Program-made: the position numbers and the translations under genes
Shown here: piece after piece, positions 54,503 to 63,473 of the stretch
Position numbering within the stretch: the stretch's first letter is position 1
Layout: every line of letters begins with the position of its first letter
The notes under the pieces: generated by a model
What the model saw: only the letters and a program-made list of their open reading frames with translations
The model's database searches: none
What the model was told of the DNA's origin: nothing
Origin: Hellea sp.
GTDB taxonomy: Bacteria > Pseudomonadota > Alphaproteobacteria > Caulobacterales > Maricaulaceae
DNA: 64,000 bases
Assembly (NCBI GenBank): GCA_028224375.1
Contig: JAOIVW010000004.1
Coordinates: 1 to 64,000, forward strand
Reading direction: 5' to 3'

Positions 54503-56089
54503 ATGAAACAGATGCAAGGCTTGGATACCGTTTTCGTGTCCATGGAACGACCTGTTGCCCCGGTGCATATTGGCTCTGTTCTGATTTATGATCCCTCAAC
54601 AGCCAATGAGGGTTTTGTGCGGTTTAAAGACATCCTGTCTTTTATCGAAAGCCGTCTGCAATTATCGGATACAATGCGCCAGAAAATGGTCAAAGTGCCT
54701 TTTGGCATTGATTATCCTTATTGGGTGCAGGACAGTAATTTTGATATTGAATATCACGTCCGCCATGTGGCTTTGCCCAAGCCCGGCGATTGGCGGCAGC
54801 TCTGTATTCAAGCGGCGCGTATTTTTGCCCGCCCGCTAGATCTCTCGCGGCCGCCATGGGAAGTCACGGTTGTCGAAGGTCTGGATAATATTAAAGGCGT
54901 GCCCAAGGGCTCTTATGCCATGCTGACCAAAGTCCACCACGCGGCCATTGATGGCGTGTCGGGTGTGGATATGATGAACGCTCTCCATACGATGACGGCT
55001 GATGATGATACGCCGCTACCCCCTGATAATTGGAGGCCCGAAGCCGACCCCAGCCAAATTGGCATGTTTGCACGGGGCTATGCTCGCAGCCTCTTAAATC
55101 CCATCCGTCAAGCCAACGCTATGCGTCACTCCGTGCCAGGAATGATTCGCGCGGCCAAAGGGCTAGTGAAAAAAGAGTTTGATTTTAACGCCCTTATGAA
55201 AGCGCCAAAGACTCGCTTTAACGGCACGGTTTCGCCGCACCGTATGTTCGATTCCAAGACCTTTAAGCTCAAAGACATCAAACGTATGCGAGCTCTTGCA
55301 GCAGGTGCCAAGCTTAATGACGTCATGCTCTCTATCGTTGGCGGCGCAATGCGCGAATATTTGGAGCATTATAATCAGCTTCCGGATTCCTCGGTCACAG
55401 CCATGGCGCCAATTTCCGTGCGCGATGAAAGTGAAAAGAATACTATGGGTAACCAGGTCGCGGCTATGTTCGTCCCGCTCGGCTCTCATATTCCGTCTGC
55501 GCGAGAACGCATAAAATATGTCACGGAAGAAACCATTAAAGCCAAGACGTTTACAAGCGCATTAGGCGCGCGTCAGATGACAGAAATGGCAAAGCTTGCG
55601 CCTGCGCCGATGATGAATTTTGGTGCGATGTTGTCTACACGGCTGAAATTAGCGGATCACATAAAGCCCTTTATCAATACGGTCGTAACAAATGTCCCAG
55701 GCCCGCCTGTACCGATTTATTCCGCTGGGGCGAAGCTCATTGGGCTGCACGGTATGTTATGTTTGGTGGACGGCGTCAAATTAGGCCATGTGGTCCACAG
55801 TTATGTGGATGAGGTCACGGTGGGCTTTACAGCCTGCCGCAGCGCCATCCCTGATCCTGATTTTTATTCCGAATGTCTTCAAAATAGTTTTGAGCGTCAC
55901 TTGGAGGCTACAACCGAACTTGAGGTCAAAGCCAAAGAACGGGCGTCGACTATGGAAGCCAGCAAGACTGAGCGGGTAAAGGCGGCCAAGCCAAAATCCA
56001 AAGCGCGTAAAGTGAGCATGAAAACAACGAAAACTGCGAAGACACCAGCGGTGAAAGCCAAAGCTAACGGGCGCACCAAGAACGCGTAA
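54503..56089 (+). CDS. wax ester synthase / diacylglycerol acyltransferase (WS/DGAT)
   Basis: A 528-residue acyltransferase for storage lipids. The active-site motif HHAAIDG (about residue 150) is intact, preceded by SRPPWEVTVVEG. The C-terminal WS/DGAT half carries TNVPGPPVPIYSAGAKL. A Lys/Ala-rich tail of about 60 residues (residues 465-528) is unusual and may bind membranes or nucleic acid. Start ATG at 54503 after GGGGAT. A lipase-like hydrolase gene follows. Confidence 0.87.
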   Translation: MKQMQGLDTVFVSMERPVAPVHIGSVLIYDPSTANEGFVRFKDILSFIESRLQLSDTMRQKMVKVPFGIDYPYWVQDSNFDIEYHVRHVALPKPGDWRQLCIQAARIFARPLDLSRPPWEVTVVEGLDNIKGVPKGSYAMLTKVHHAAIDGVSGVDMMNALHTMTADDDTPLPPDNWRPEADPSQIGMFARGYARSLLNPIRQANAMRHSVPGMIRAAKGLVKKEFDFNALMKAPKTRFNGTVSPHRMFDSKTFKLKDIKRMRALAAGAKLNDVMLSIVGGAMREYLEHYNQLPDSSVTAMAPISVRDESEKNTMGNQVAAMFVPLGSHIPSARERIKYVTEETIKAKTFTSALGARQMTEMAKLAPAPMMNFGAMLSTRLKLADHIKPFINTVVTNVPGPPVPIYSAGAKLIGLHGMLCLVDGVKLGHVVHSYVDEVTVGFTACRSAIPDPDFYSECLQNSFERHLEATTELEVKAKERASTMEASKTERVKAAKPKSKARKVSMKTTKTAKTPAVKAKANGRTKNA

Positions 56090-56148
56090 TCATTTGTAAT
56101 TAATTTACGCGCATTCTAGCCTGACCGAATCACACCCAAGGATATAAA

Positions 56149-56970
56149 ATGGTTGCCAATCTTGTTGAAACCGCCGCGAAATTATCCCCCCAAGGATATC
56201 AGCAGGCCGGGCTATCTAAAAAAGGGCCTTCTTTATTTTGGACGCTGACGGAGGGCGGCCGCGCCAGTTTTGAGATGAGCTCGTTTTTTGCGCTGCGCCG
56301 CCTGATGAAAAGATTGCCTAAGGGCGATGGTCATCCTGTTATTTTCTTCCCAGGTTTTGTGGCTAGTGACCGCTCTACGAAACCTATGCGCAAACTATTT
56401 TCTGACTTGGGCTATCCAACATATGGTTGGGGATTGGGCCGTAACCTTGTTTACAACGCCACGCGGGAAGCCAAAATGCAGGCCTTGCTCAAACGCATTT
56501 ATAAAAAACATGGCGAAAAAGTCTCTATCATTGGTTGGAGTCTGGGCGGTTTATTTGCCCGCGAAGTCGCTAAAGCCCATCCCGAAATGGTTCGCAGCGT
56601 GATTTCTCTGGGCAGTCCCATCTCAGGCGATCCAGATCATTCCAATGCAGGCCGCCTGTTTAAATATTTTAATGGTGAGCCAGATGCTGAGATGCTTGAG
56701 CGGATGAAGTCGATGAACATTGCGCCGCCCGTGCCGACAACCTCTATCTACACAAAGGCCGATGGTATCGTTGCTTGGAAAGGCTCTATTCAGCGTGAAA
56801 GCAAAACACCTAGCGAAAATATTGAAGTTCCCGCTAGCCATATTGGGTTAGGCGTAAATCCACTTGTTATGTACGCTATCGCGGACCGCCTTGCGCAAGA
56901 TGAGGACGCGTGGGCGCCATTTGAAAGCTCAGGCTTTAAGAAACTGTTGTTTCGCGCCCATAGGGGTTAG
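56149..56970 (+). CDS. alpha/beta hydrolase (lipase/PGAP1-like)
   Basis: A 273-residue hydrolase. Nucleophile elbow GWSLGGLFAREVA (about residue 127), N-terminal HPVIFFPGFVASDRSTKPMR oxyanion-type strand, and a late His in PASHIGLG. The substrate is probably a lipid or ester, given its place after the WS/DGAT gene. No signal peptide. Confidence 0.8.
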   Translation: MVANLVETAAKLSPQGYQQAGLSKKGPSLFWTLTEGGRASFEMSSFFALRRLMKRLPKGDGHPVIFFPGFVASDRSTKPMRKLFSDLGYPTYGWGLGRNLVYNATREAKMQALLKRIYKKHGEKVSIIGWSLGGLFAREVAKAHPEMVRSVISLGSPISGDPDHSNAGRLFKYFNGEPDAEMLERMKSMNIAPPVPTTSIYTKADGIVAWKGSIQRESKTPSENIEVPASHIGLGVNPLVMYAIADRLAQDEDAWAPFESSGFKKLLFRAHRG

Positions 56971-57017
56971 AGACCGCCTGTTACTAAAGCGCTTGACGCA
57001 AAGTCCGCTACATAAAA

Positions 57018-57092
57018 AATGACATCCGCTCATTCCTGCGAAGGCAGGAGCAGCCCTAGCGACTGCCTATCGGCAGCCACTAGAGCGGTCAT
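57018..57092. repeat. palindromic intergenic element
   Basis: AATGAC..CCGCTC (57018-57031) and GAGCGGTCATT (57083-57093) form outer arms with a bulge. Inside are CCTGC-GAA-GGCAGG and CTGCC-TAT-CGGCAG hairpins. It has the same type of end (ATGAC / GTCAT) as the element near xerC. Confidence 0.65.
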
Positions 57093-57257
57093 TTCTGATG
57101 ATGTGAATTTTGCTTAAAAATAGACTCAAAAATTGGGCTTTCTATGCCCATTTTTTGAGACATTTGGAATTTATGAAAGCAAATTTCACTTATTAACCCT
57201 TTGCAAGCCTTTGCTATTTAGATTCTATTAAGAACTAATGATTCGGAAGAGGTCGTT

Positions 57258-57695
57258 TTGCGATTTTTTACAATATTTCCGCTGATGATCGTGCCTGTGA
57301 TTGTCTATAATATTTTAGCGTTAGGCGGTTCGACCTTCTCAACGGTAGAGGCTGTACGTGAGCGTTTGGATACAGATTTCCTGGCCGTGCCTATGGCGTC
57401 CAATGTCACTTGGGATATTACGCCAGGTCACGCTTTAATCGCGCTTTCGCTTTTAATGCTATTTTTCGAGCTCTTAAAGTCCACGGGAACTGGCCGCGCG
57501 GCTGTGATGAACCATGCCTTTTCTATGTGTTTATTTATCATTTGTTTGGTTGAGTTTTTGATGCTCTCTGCCTTCGCAACATCGGTTTTCTTCCTCGTGA
57601 TGATCATGTGCTTGTTGGACGTTATGGCCGGCTTTATGGTGACGATAGCCGCCGCGCGTAGAGACTTCTCGGTAGGGGAGGGTTTCGTTGACTAA
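57258..57695 (+). CDS. hypothetical membrane protein
   Basis: A 145-residue protein with four helices (residues 4-22, 55-72, 85-108, 110-132). TTG start after GGAAGAGG. I do not recognise the family. It lies just before the EAL gene (20 bp), and may be co-transcribed with it. Confidence 0.6.
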   Translation: MRFFTIFPLMIVPVIVYNILALGGSTFSTVEAVRERLDTDFLAVPMASNVTWDITPGHALIALSLLMLFFELLKSTGTGRAAVMNHAFSMCLFIICLVEFLMLSAFATSVFFLVMIMCLLDVMAGFMVTIAAARRDFSVGEGFVD

Positions 57696-57715
57696 ACTCT
57701 CTGAAACACACGCAT

Positions 57716-59380
57716 ATGCCTAAGGCGGAGGCGAAAGCGGCATCCCGCGCGTTTCACCTCTTAGAGGCCGCGCCCTTTTTGCTGCAATCAGGAAAAACAT
57801 TTGCTTGGGCAGATCCCGCGCTTTGCCGCGTGCTTTTGCGCATTCAGTCTGGCGCTGTGCCGACAACGGCTCAAGACTGGGCCTTGCGCCTATCTTCAGA
57901 TGATAATCACAAACGCCGTAAAGCCATTGAAAGTTTAACTTGGGACGGCGCGCAATATTCGCTTCGTTACCTAGTCACGCTAGATGATGCCCGTAAAATT
58001 TGGGTGGAAGAACGCGGCGAACGGGTGTCGGGTGAAAGGACAAAGCCCGAAGAAATTTCTGGCGTTATCACAAATATAGACACCATTATGAAGGCCCAAG
58101 ATAGGGCGGCTTATTTGGCCGCGCATGATGACCTAACGGGGCTATGGAATGCGGCGCGTTTTCTCGAGGCATTAGATCCATTTGTAGCCTTTGCTCAAGC
58201 TGGACAGATTAAGGGGCTTTGTTTGCGTTTGCGAGTTTCTAACTTGGCGGATATCAACACGACTTACGGATATGACCAAGGTGATCGTTTGCTCAAGCTC
58301 ATTGCGGCCCGCCTCAAGGGAACTTTTAGCGCGCCTGATATTGCTGCGCGACTCTCGGGAGCCGAATTTGGCGCGGCGTTGTCTAATGGCGCGGCTGAAA
58401 ATCCGGATGTAATTGCGGGGCGATTACAGGACATCTTATCGAGCGAAAGCTATAACAGTCCCCACGGCCCGATAAAGGCTGAGTTTAAAATCGCCTACAC
58501 AGAACTCGGCGTACAGGCGGAGTCTGCAGCTCAAGCCTTACATCAAACCGCTGCGGCGCTTAAAAGCGCAAACCAATCCAAAAAGACGATTACCGGCTTT
58601 CAAGCGGACACCGTGTCTTTAAAGGATAGTTTCAGTCAAAAAGACTTTATGGCCGAGGACATTTTATCGGCTCTAAATGACAGGCGTATGTCTTTAGCTT
58701 TTCAGCCCATCATAGACGCTAAGACGCGTCAGCTTCATCACTATGAATGTTTACTCAGATTACGGCAGGACTCCGGCGAGATAATATCCGCGGGACGTTT
58801 TATTATGGCGTCTGAACGTCTTGGGTTAGTGCACCTATTGGACCGCCGCGCGTTGGAACTCGCTTCAGACGCTTTAAGGGTGCATCCAGATATTCATATT
58901 GCGCTCAATGTGTCAGCTGGAACTGTGCAAGACAGTGAAACCGCGAAAGCCTATATCGCGGCGCTTAAAGCCTTGGGCCCAGATGTACAGCGCGTAAGTT
59001 TGGAACTGACCGAAACCGTCGCGTTGGAAGCCCCGGCTATGGCGAGTCAATTTTCCGTGGAGGCCCGCGCGTTAGGCTGCGACTTTGCGATTGATGACTT
59101 CGGCTCTGGTTATACGACCTTCCAAAACTTAATGGCCATTGAAGCCGATATGATTAAAATTGACGGCAGCTTTATTGAAGGCATTGCCCGCTCGCCCCAT
59201 AAAGAAACCTTCGTCAGAATGATGGTTGATTTAGCGCAGACATTCGGCGTTAAAACCGTGGCTGAAATGGTTGATAGCCGCGCCGATGCAGAACTGCTCG
59301 AACGCTTGGGAGTCGATTATTTTCAAGGCTATATGTTCGGTATTCCCAGCGCTGCTCCGGCGTGGCGGCAAGCGTCTTAG
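57716..59380 (+). CDS. EAL domain protein with degenerate GGDEF domain
   Basis: A 554-residue soluble signalling protein. Residues 1-125 resemble a PAS-like domain. A GGDEF domain (130-280) begins with AAHDDLTGLWNAARF, but the signature reads LSGAEFGAAL instead of GGDEF, so cyclase activity is unlikely. The EAL domain (315-550) has YECLLRL in place of EAL, and the metal and base residues in DDFGSGYTTFQNL, KIDGSFI and the ELTET block. c-di-GMP hydrolysis is possible. In some relatives a degenerate GGDEF site binds GTP and stimulates the EAL domain. Confidence 0.85.
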   Translation: MPKAEAKAASRAFHLLEAAPFLLQSGKTFAWADPALCRVLLRIQSGAVPTTAQDWALRLSSDDNHKRRKAIESLTWDGAQYSLRYLVTLDDARKIWVEERGERVSGERTKPEEISGVITNIDTIMKAQDRAAYLAAHDDLTGLWNAARFLEALDPFVAFAQAGQIKGLCLRLRVSNLADINTTYGYDQGDRLLKLIAARLKGTFSAPDIAARLSGAEFGAALSNGAAENPDVIAGRLQDILSSESYNSPHGPIKAEFKIAYTELGVQAESAAQALHQTAAALKSANQSKKTITGFQADTVSLKDSFSQKDFMAEDILSALNDRRMSLAFQPIIDAKTRQLHHYECLLRLRQDSGEIISAGRFIMASERLGLVHLLDRRALELASDALRVHPDIHIALNVSAGTVQDSETAKAYIAALKALGPDVQRVSLELTETVALEAPAMASQFSVEARALGCDFAIDDFGSGYTTFQNLMAIEADMIKIDGSFIEGIARSPHKETFVRMMVDLAQTFGVKTVAEMVDSRADAELLERLGVDYFQGYMFGIPSAAPAWRQAS

Positions 59381-59418
59381 ACGTTTTAATTGCTCGACCT
59401 TTTCGCTAAGCTAACCTC

Positions 59419-60171
59419 ATGCGGCAAACCGTTATTACATTGGAAAAGTTTTATGCCTCGGCTTTGGGCGGCACGGCGCGAGATATGGCGGCACGGCGAC
59501 TAGCGTCTCTTTGGCCAGATTTGTCAGGACGGGATGTACTCGGCTTCGGATATTGCGAGCCTTATCTGAAACCTTACATGAAAGCGGCGAACCGCGTTGT
59601 GCTCGCGATGCCAGGGGGCCAGGGCGCTGTCGCGCAAAGCGGACAGCGCGGCATCATTGCCTGCCTGACTGAAGAAGACCTGCTCCCATTTTCTGACGCA
59701 CGTTTTGACAATGTTCTTTGCGTGCACGGTGTCGAAGAAACGCCGAACCTATCCGCGCTTTTGCAAGAGCTTTGGCGTGTCACCCGTCCCGAGGGGCGTA
59801 TTGTCATTATTGCGTCAAACCGTTCGGGCATGTGGGCGAGGTCCGATAAAAGCCCTTTTGGGGCTGGGCGGCCTTTCTCGCGGACACAATTGCGCGGCGC
59901 TTTAAATGCGGTTGGCTTTGTACCGACGGTCTGGTCAGGGGCACTTTACGCGCCGCCTGTGCGAAAGCTGACAGGGGCCGGATTTACCCACGGATGTGAG
60001 CGTTTTGGCGAAACGGTCTGGCCGGGTTTTTCAGGACTAGTGCTTGTCGAAGCGATAAAGCGCCTTTATGCCGAACCCAAAGGAACGGCAAAGAAATTAG
60101 TCATGCGGCCAAGTTTTGGCAGTGCGCCTATTGCCAACAGATCGGCCAGCAAACGTGACCAACATGAGTAA
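59419..60171 (+). CDS. SAM-dependent methyltransferase (class I)
   Basis: A 250-residue protein with a Rossmann methyltransferase core. DLSGRDVLGFGYCEPYL looks like motif I and SDARFDNVLCVHGVEETPN like motifs II/III. ELWRVTRPEGRIVIIASNR is typical of the later strands. The target is unknown. Its end overlaps the chorismate mutase gene start by 8 bp. Confidence 0.78.
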   Translation: MRQTVITLEKFYASALGGTARDMAARRLASLWPDLSGRDVLGFGYCEPYLKPYMKAANRVVLAMPGGQGAVAQSGQRGIIACLTEEDLLPFSDARFDNVLCVHGVEETPNLSALLQELWRVTRPEGRIVIIASNRSGMWARSDKSPFGAGRPFSRTQLRGALNAVGFVPTVWSGALYAPPVRKLTGAGFTHGCERFGETVWPGFSGLVLVEAIKRLYAEPKGTAKKLVMRPSFGSAPIANRSASKRDQHE

Positions 60172-60904
60172 AAAACCGCCCATAAAAATCGAAGATGTGC
60201 GCGTTGAAATCGACCGCGTAGATAAAGCTTTACTGTCGCTTATCGCTGAGCGGTTGGAATTAGCGGCAGCCGTGCGCCGGGCTAAATCGGGCGTGCGCTT
60301 TTGGCGGCCTTCGCGCGAGGAGTCTCACATCAGAGAATTAGCTGCCGCGACAGAACATACGCCGCCTGAATTAGTCTCGCGTATCTGGGCAGAATTGATG
60401 AGCGCGTCTATTGCTCTCCAAGGCCCCATGAAATTACATATCGCGCTGGAAGGTGATGCGCTGGATGTGTGGACCTTAGTGCGGGACCGCTTTGGCGCGG
60501 CTATTCCCGCCATGTCTTATCCGACGGCCAGCTCAGCTTTAGCCGCCGCCTACGCGGATGATGAGGGCGTTGCCGTCTTGCCTGCGCCCGGCGGCATGAA
60601 CACATGGTGGACCGCGCTTGGGGTGAAAGGCGCGATGCCCGACATGCATATTTTATCAGGCTTGCCTCGCACAGGCGATGAGGCTTGGCCTCGCGCCGTA
60701 GCTGTATCTACCGCAGATATTCAGCCGTCAGGGGCCGACGAAACATTGCTGATTTGCGGACGCACAACCAAAATTGACGGGGCAAAGCTTCGCGCAGAGG
60801 CAGGAGATCACCACCTCATCAGCGTGGAAGGCTATCTGGATGTAGCGCCCCCTAATGCTAAAATTATTGGCTGCCTTCCTAAACCTATGGGTTACACACA
60901 ATGA
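60164..60904 (+). CDS. chorismate mutase with C-terminal prephenate dehydratase-like region
   Basis: A 246-residue protein. Residues 8-90 are a type II chorismate mutase (VRVEIDRVDKALLSLIAERL, with later Lys and Arg). Residues 100-246 resemble a periplasmic-binding-like or prephenate dehydratase fold (MKLHIALEGDALDVWTLVRD), but I see no dehydratase TRF motif. It probably converts chorismate to prephenate, feeding the dehydrogenase downstream. Start ATG at 60164. Confidence 0.75.
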   Translation: MSKKPPIKIEDVRVEIDRVDKALLSLIAERLELAAAVRRAKSGVRFWRPSREESHIRELAAATEHTPPELVSRIWAELMSASIALQGPMKLHIALEGDALDVWTLVRDRFGAAIPAMSYPTASSALAAAYADDEGVAVLPAPGGMNTWWTALGVKGAMPDMHILSGLPRTGDEAWPRAVAVSTADIQPSGADETLLICGRTTKIDGAKLRAEAGDHHLISVEGYLDVAPPNAKIIGCLPKPMGYTQ

Positions 60905-61806
60905 CAATTGATACGCTTTTGATTATTGGCGGCGGGCTTATTGGCTCGTCTATTGCCAGGGCTGCAAAGCAATATGGGCAAGCTAAAACTATCTATATTT
61001 CTGATAAGTCCGCTTCGGCGTGCGAAGCAATAGAGCGTTTAGGATTGGCGGATGGCGTCGCTGAAAACGGCCCTGAGCTTTATGCCTCTCAGGCAGATAT
61101 GATTATCTTATGTGTGCCGCCCGGGCGCATTGGAGAGGTCGCAGAAGCGATTATTCCTGTCATGAAAGAGGGTGCTATTTTGTCTGATGTCGGGTCTGTC
61201 AAAGGAGATGTTATAAAACAAGTCAGCCCATTTTTAACGGATAAGATTCACTTTGTGCCGGGTCATCCTATTGCAGGGACAGAATATAGCGGACCAGAAG
61301 CGGGTTTTGCGGAACTCTTTAAAGACCGTTGGTGTGTCCTAACGCCAGATGGAGCCGATGCGGGGGCTGTGGAAACCGTCAAAGCGCTTTGGGAAGGCAT
61401 GGGCGCTCTAGTCGCAGAAATGGAGTCTAAACGTCATGATATAGTTTTGGCGACAACCTCTCATGTCCCGCATTTAATTGCCTACACACTTGTCGGCACG
61501 GCGGTGGATATGGAAACCGTGACTAATAATGAAGTGGTCAAATTCTCAGCGGGCGGTTTTCGTGACTTTACCCGTATCGCCTCCTCTGACCCAGTGATGT
61601 GGCGCGATGTATTTCTAGCTAATCGCGACGCAACGCTCGAAGTTGTCGACCGTTTTATCGAAGACCTCTCAGCGCTGAAGCGGGCCATAAGGTGGGAAGA
61701 TGGTGACGCCTTGCTCGAGCATTTTGCTAAGACCCGCGACATTCGCCGCCATATTGTGGATGCTGGTCAAGAAAGCGCTGCGCCCAATTTTGGCCGTGAT
61801 AATTAG
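60901..61806 (+). CDS. tyrC: prephenate/arogenate dehydrogenase (tyrosine synthesis)
   Basis: A 301-residue NAD-dependent dehydrogenase. GGGLIGSSIARAAKQYG dinucleotide motif at residue 9; DVGSVKGDV; FVPGHPIAGTEYSGPEAGF (catalytic His). A C-terminal helical domain of the TyrC/TyrA family follows with TTSHVPHLIAYTLVG. The ATGA overlap (60901-60904) couples it to the chorismate mutase gene. Confidence 0.9.
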   Translation: MTIDTLLIIGGGLIGSSIARAAKQYGQAKTIYISDKSASACEAIERLGLADGVAENGPELYASQADMIILCVPPGRIGEVAEAIIPVMKEGAILSDVGSVKGDVIKQVSPFLTDKIHFVPGHPIAGTEYSGPEAGFAELFKDRWCVLTPDGADAGAVETVKALWEGMGALVAEMESKRHDIVLATTSHVPHLIAYTLVGTAVDMETVTNNEVVKFSAGGFRDFTRIASSDPVMWRDVFLANRDATLEVVDRFIEDLSALKRAIRWEDGDALLEHFAKTRDIRRHIVDAGQESAAPNFGRDN

Positions 61807-61812
61807 ACCCGC

Positions 61813-62805
61813 TTACAGAGCATAAATTCTTTGCCCAAAGAGCGTTATAAAACCGTCCCTTAGAGTGAGCGTAATTTCTTGGCGTCCTTCCCCATTCACA
61901 GGCAGTAGGACTGAAGCTAATTTAGCATTGCGGGCTTGATTGGCGCTTAAAATAGCTGCGTCTTCCAGCCTTGAAATCAGCGCTTTTATATCCTCGACTT
62001 CAATGCGAATAACGCCGCTTAATCCCGCGCCAGATTGTGTCAGATTAAATCCGCCCACAAAGTTAGTGCCGCCCCATGACAACTCCCAGCCTTCACCCGT
62101 CAGTTGGCCAGCGGTTTTCCAAGCCTCTATTGCGGCCTCATCTAAAGAGTGAAGACCTACTGCCATTGCCGCTCCGCTTAAGCGGTCAATACGGGGGCCG
62201 AAAGCGCGTTGAAACGCTTCAAGCGTGCTCTTCTCAAGATAGATATTTTTAAGTTCGGCGGCGTAGCGCATATCTTCGCCTTCGCGGCGAACCTGCAACT
62301 GGGCATCATCTATCGCAATGATAGGGGGTAGGGTACCGATAATCGCTTCGGTTTTAAGCTTCGTCGATGTCAGGCTATAGGCGGTCAATGCGCCGCTCAT
62401 ATTAACGCGGGCCGTCACTTCAACATTCATAGGCTGCGCGTCGAAAAGCCAGCGTTCGCCTTTGGGCCCGCGCATATCTATTCTCGCCTCGCCGCGATGA
62501 ATGGCTGTCCATATAAATGGATTGAGCGTCAAAGCTTCCATACGCCAATCATCACCTTTTATAGACCAAGGCTTAGTGTCAGACCGCGGCGCGGCGACCT
62601 CTAACTCTGCCAAACGCGCCCGAAATTTAAAAGGAAACCCGCCGACGGAGAGCCCCTTATGTACAACCTTATAGCCCTCGCTCTGCAGTGTATCTATTTT
62701 ATCGGTGATACCCTTAATCATGATGTTCCGTCCGACAGCCCAATAGGCACAAAGGAGCACAAATAAGGTCATCAGAATGATGATTAGTTTTTTAGCGCCG
62801 CTCAT
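61813..62805 (-). CDS. DUF2125 family membrane-anchored protein
   Basis: A 330-residue protein with an N-terminal helix (residues 6-24) and a periplasmic beta-rich domain. The family block GYKVVHKGLSVGGFPFKFRA is characteristic of DUF2125, found in Alphaproteobacteria next to tyrC. Function unknown. It is coupled to the YdcF gene by ATGA (62802-62805). Confidence 0.85.
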   Translation of the reverse strand: MSGAKKLIIILMTLFVLLCAYWAVGRNIMIKGITDKIDTLQSEGYKVVHKGLSVGGFPFKFRARLAELEVAAPRSDTKPWSIKGDDWRMEALTLNPFIWTAIHRGEARIDMRGPKGERWLFDAQPMNVEVTARVNMSGALTAYSLTSTKLKTEAIIGTLPPIIAIDDAQLQVRREGEDMRYAAELKNIYLEKSTLEAFQRAFGPRIDRLSGAAMAVGLHSLDEAAIEAWKTAGQLTGEGWELSWGGTNFVGGFNLTQSGAGLSGVIRIEVEDIKALISRLEDAAILSANQARNAKLASVLLPVNGEGRQEITLTLRDGFITLFGQRIYAL

Positions 62806-63473
62806 GGTTTTTCTGGGGCTGGCACGTTTTCAAGAAGTGGGGCACCCGTACTGGCTTTTGTAGCGGGCGAACGGACATAGCTTAAAAGCAATTTGCCATA
62901 TTCTTGAAAGAGACGTTTAAAACGGGCCATATCATTATACCACTTGGTGCCGTCCTGACTGATAACGGGATAGGCTGTAATTTTGATACGCCCAGCCGCC
63001 GCTCCAATCTCAATTTGCGCTCGCGGCATATGGTAGGAAGAGGTCACAAGGATAATATGCTCATAGCCTAAGGCTTCGGCCCAACTGGCCGTTTCTCTCG
63101 CATTCCCGATAGTGTTTTCTGCATTATAATCTAAATCGATACAGCAATCCGCTTTGGCATTTGGGAGGATGACGAGGTCTTTTATGGTTTCTAATGAGGT
63201 CTTGGCATTCACGCCTGAAATCAAAAGACGCTCGCCCTTATTAAGGCGCAGTAAATCCGCGCCCGTTCCCAATCGTCCGCCGCCTTTGCCTGTCCAGACA
63301 ACAATGCCGTCGGCTTTGGAAAGGTTAGAAGGGGGTCTTAAATTATCGACCTTATGGGCAAAGATTATAAAGCCAATTGCGAAAATCAGCAGGGTTAAGA
63401 CCGCCATAAAGGCTATAAATCTTAGCCAACCTCGGCGCTTTGCGGCAGGCGAAAGTTTAGACTTGGAGCTCAT
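62802..63473 (-). CDS. YdcF family (DUF218/ElyC-like) membrane-anchored protein
   Basis: A 223-residue protein with one N-terminal helix (residues 17-38) and a DUF218 domain (50-200; ADGIVVWTGKGGGRLGTGADLL, LLISGVNAKTS, NTIGNARETASWAEALG, and ILVTSSYHMPRAQIEI). In relatives (ElyC, SanA) the domain affects envelope assembly. It overlaps ftsX by ATGA. Confidence 0.85.
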   Translation of the reverse strand: MSSKSKLSPAAKRRGWLRFIAFMAVLTLLIFAIGFIIFAHKVDNLRPPSNLSKADGIVVWTGKGGGRLGTGADLLRLNKGERLLISGVNAKTSLETIKDLVILPNAKADCCIDLDYNAENTIGNARETASWAEALGYEHIILVTSSYHMPRAQIEIGAAAGRIKITAYPVISQDGTKWYNDMARFKRLFQEYGKLLLSYVRSPATKASTGAPLLENVPAPEKP

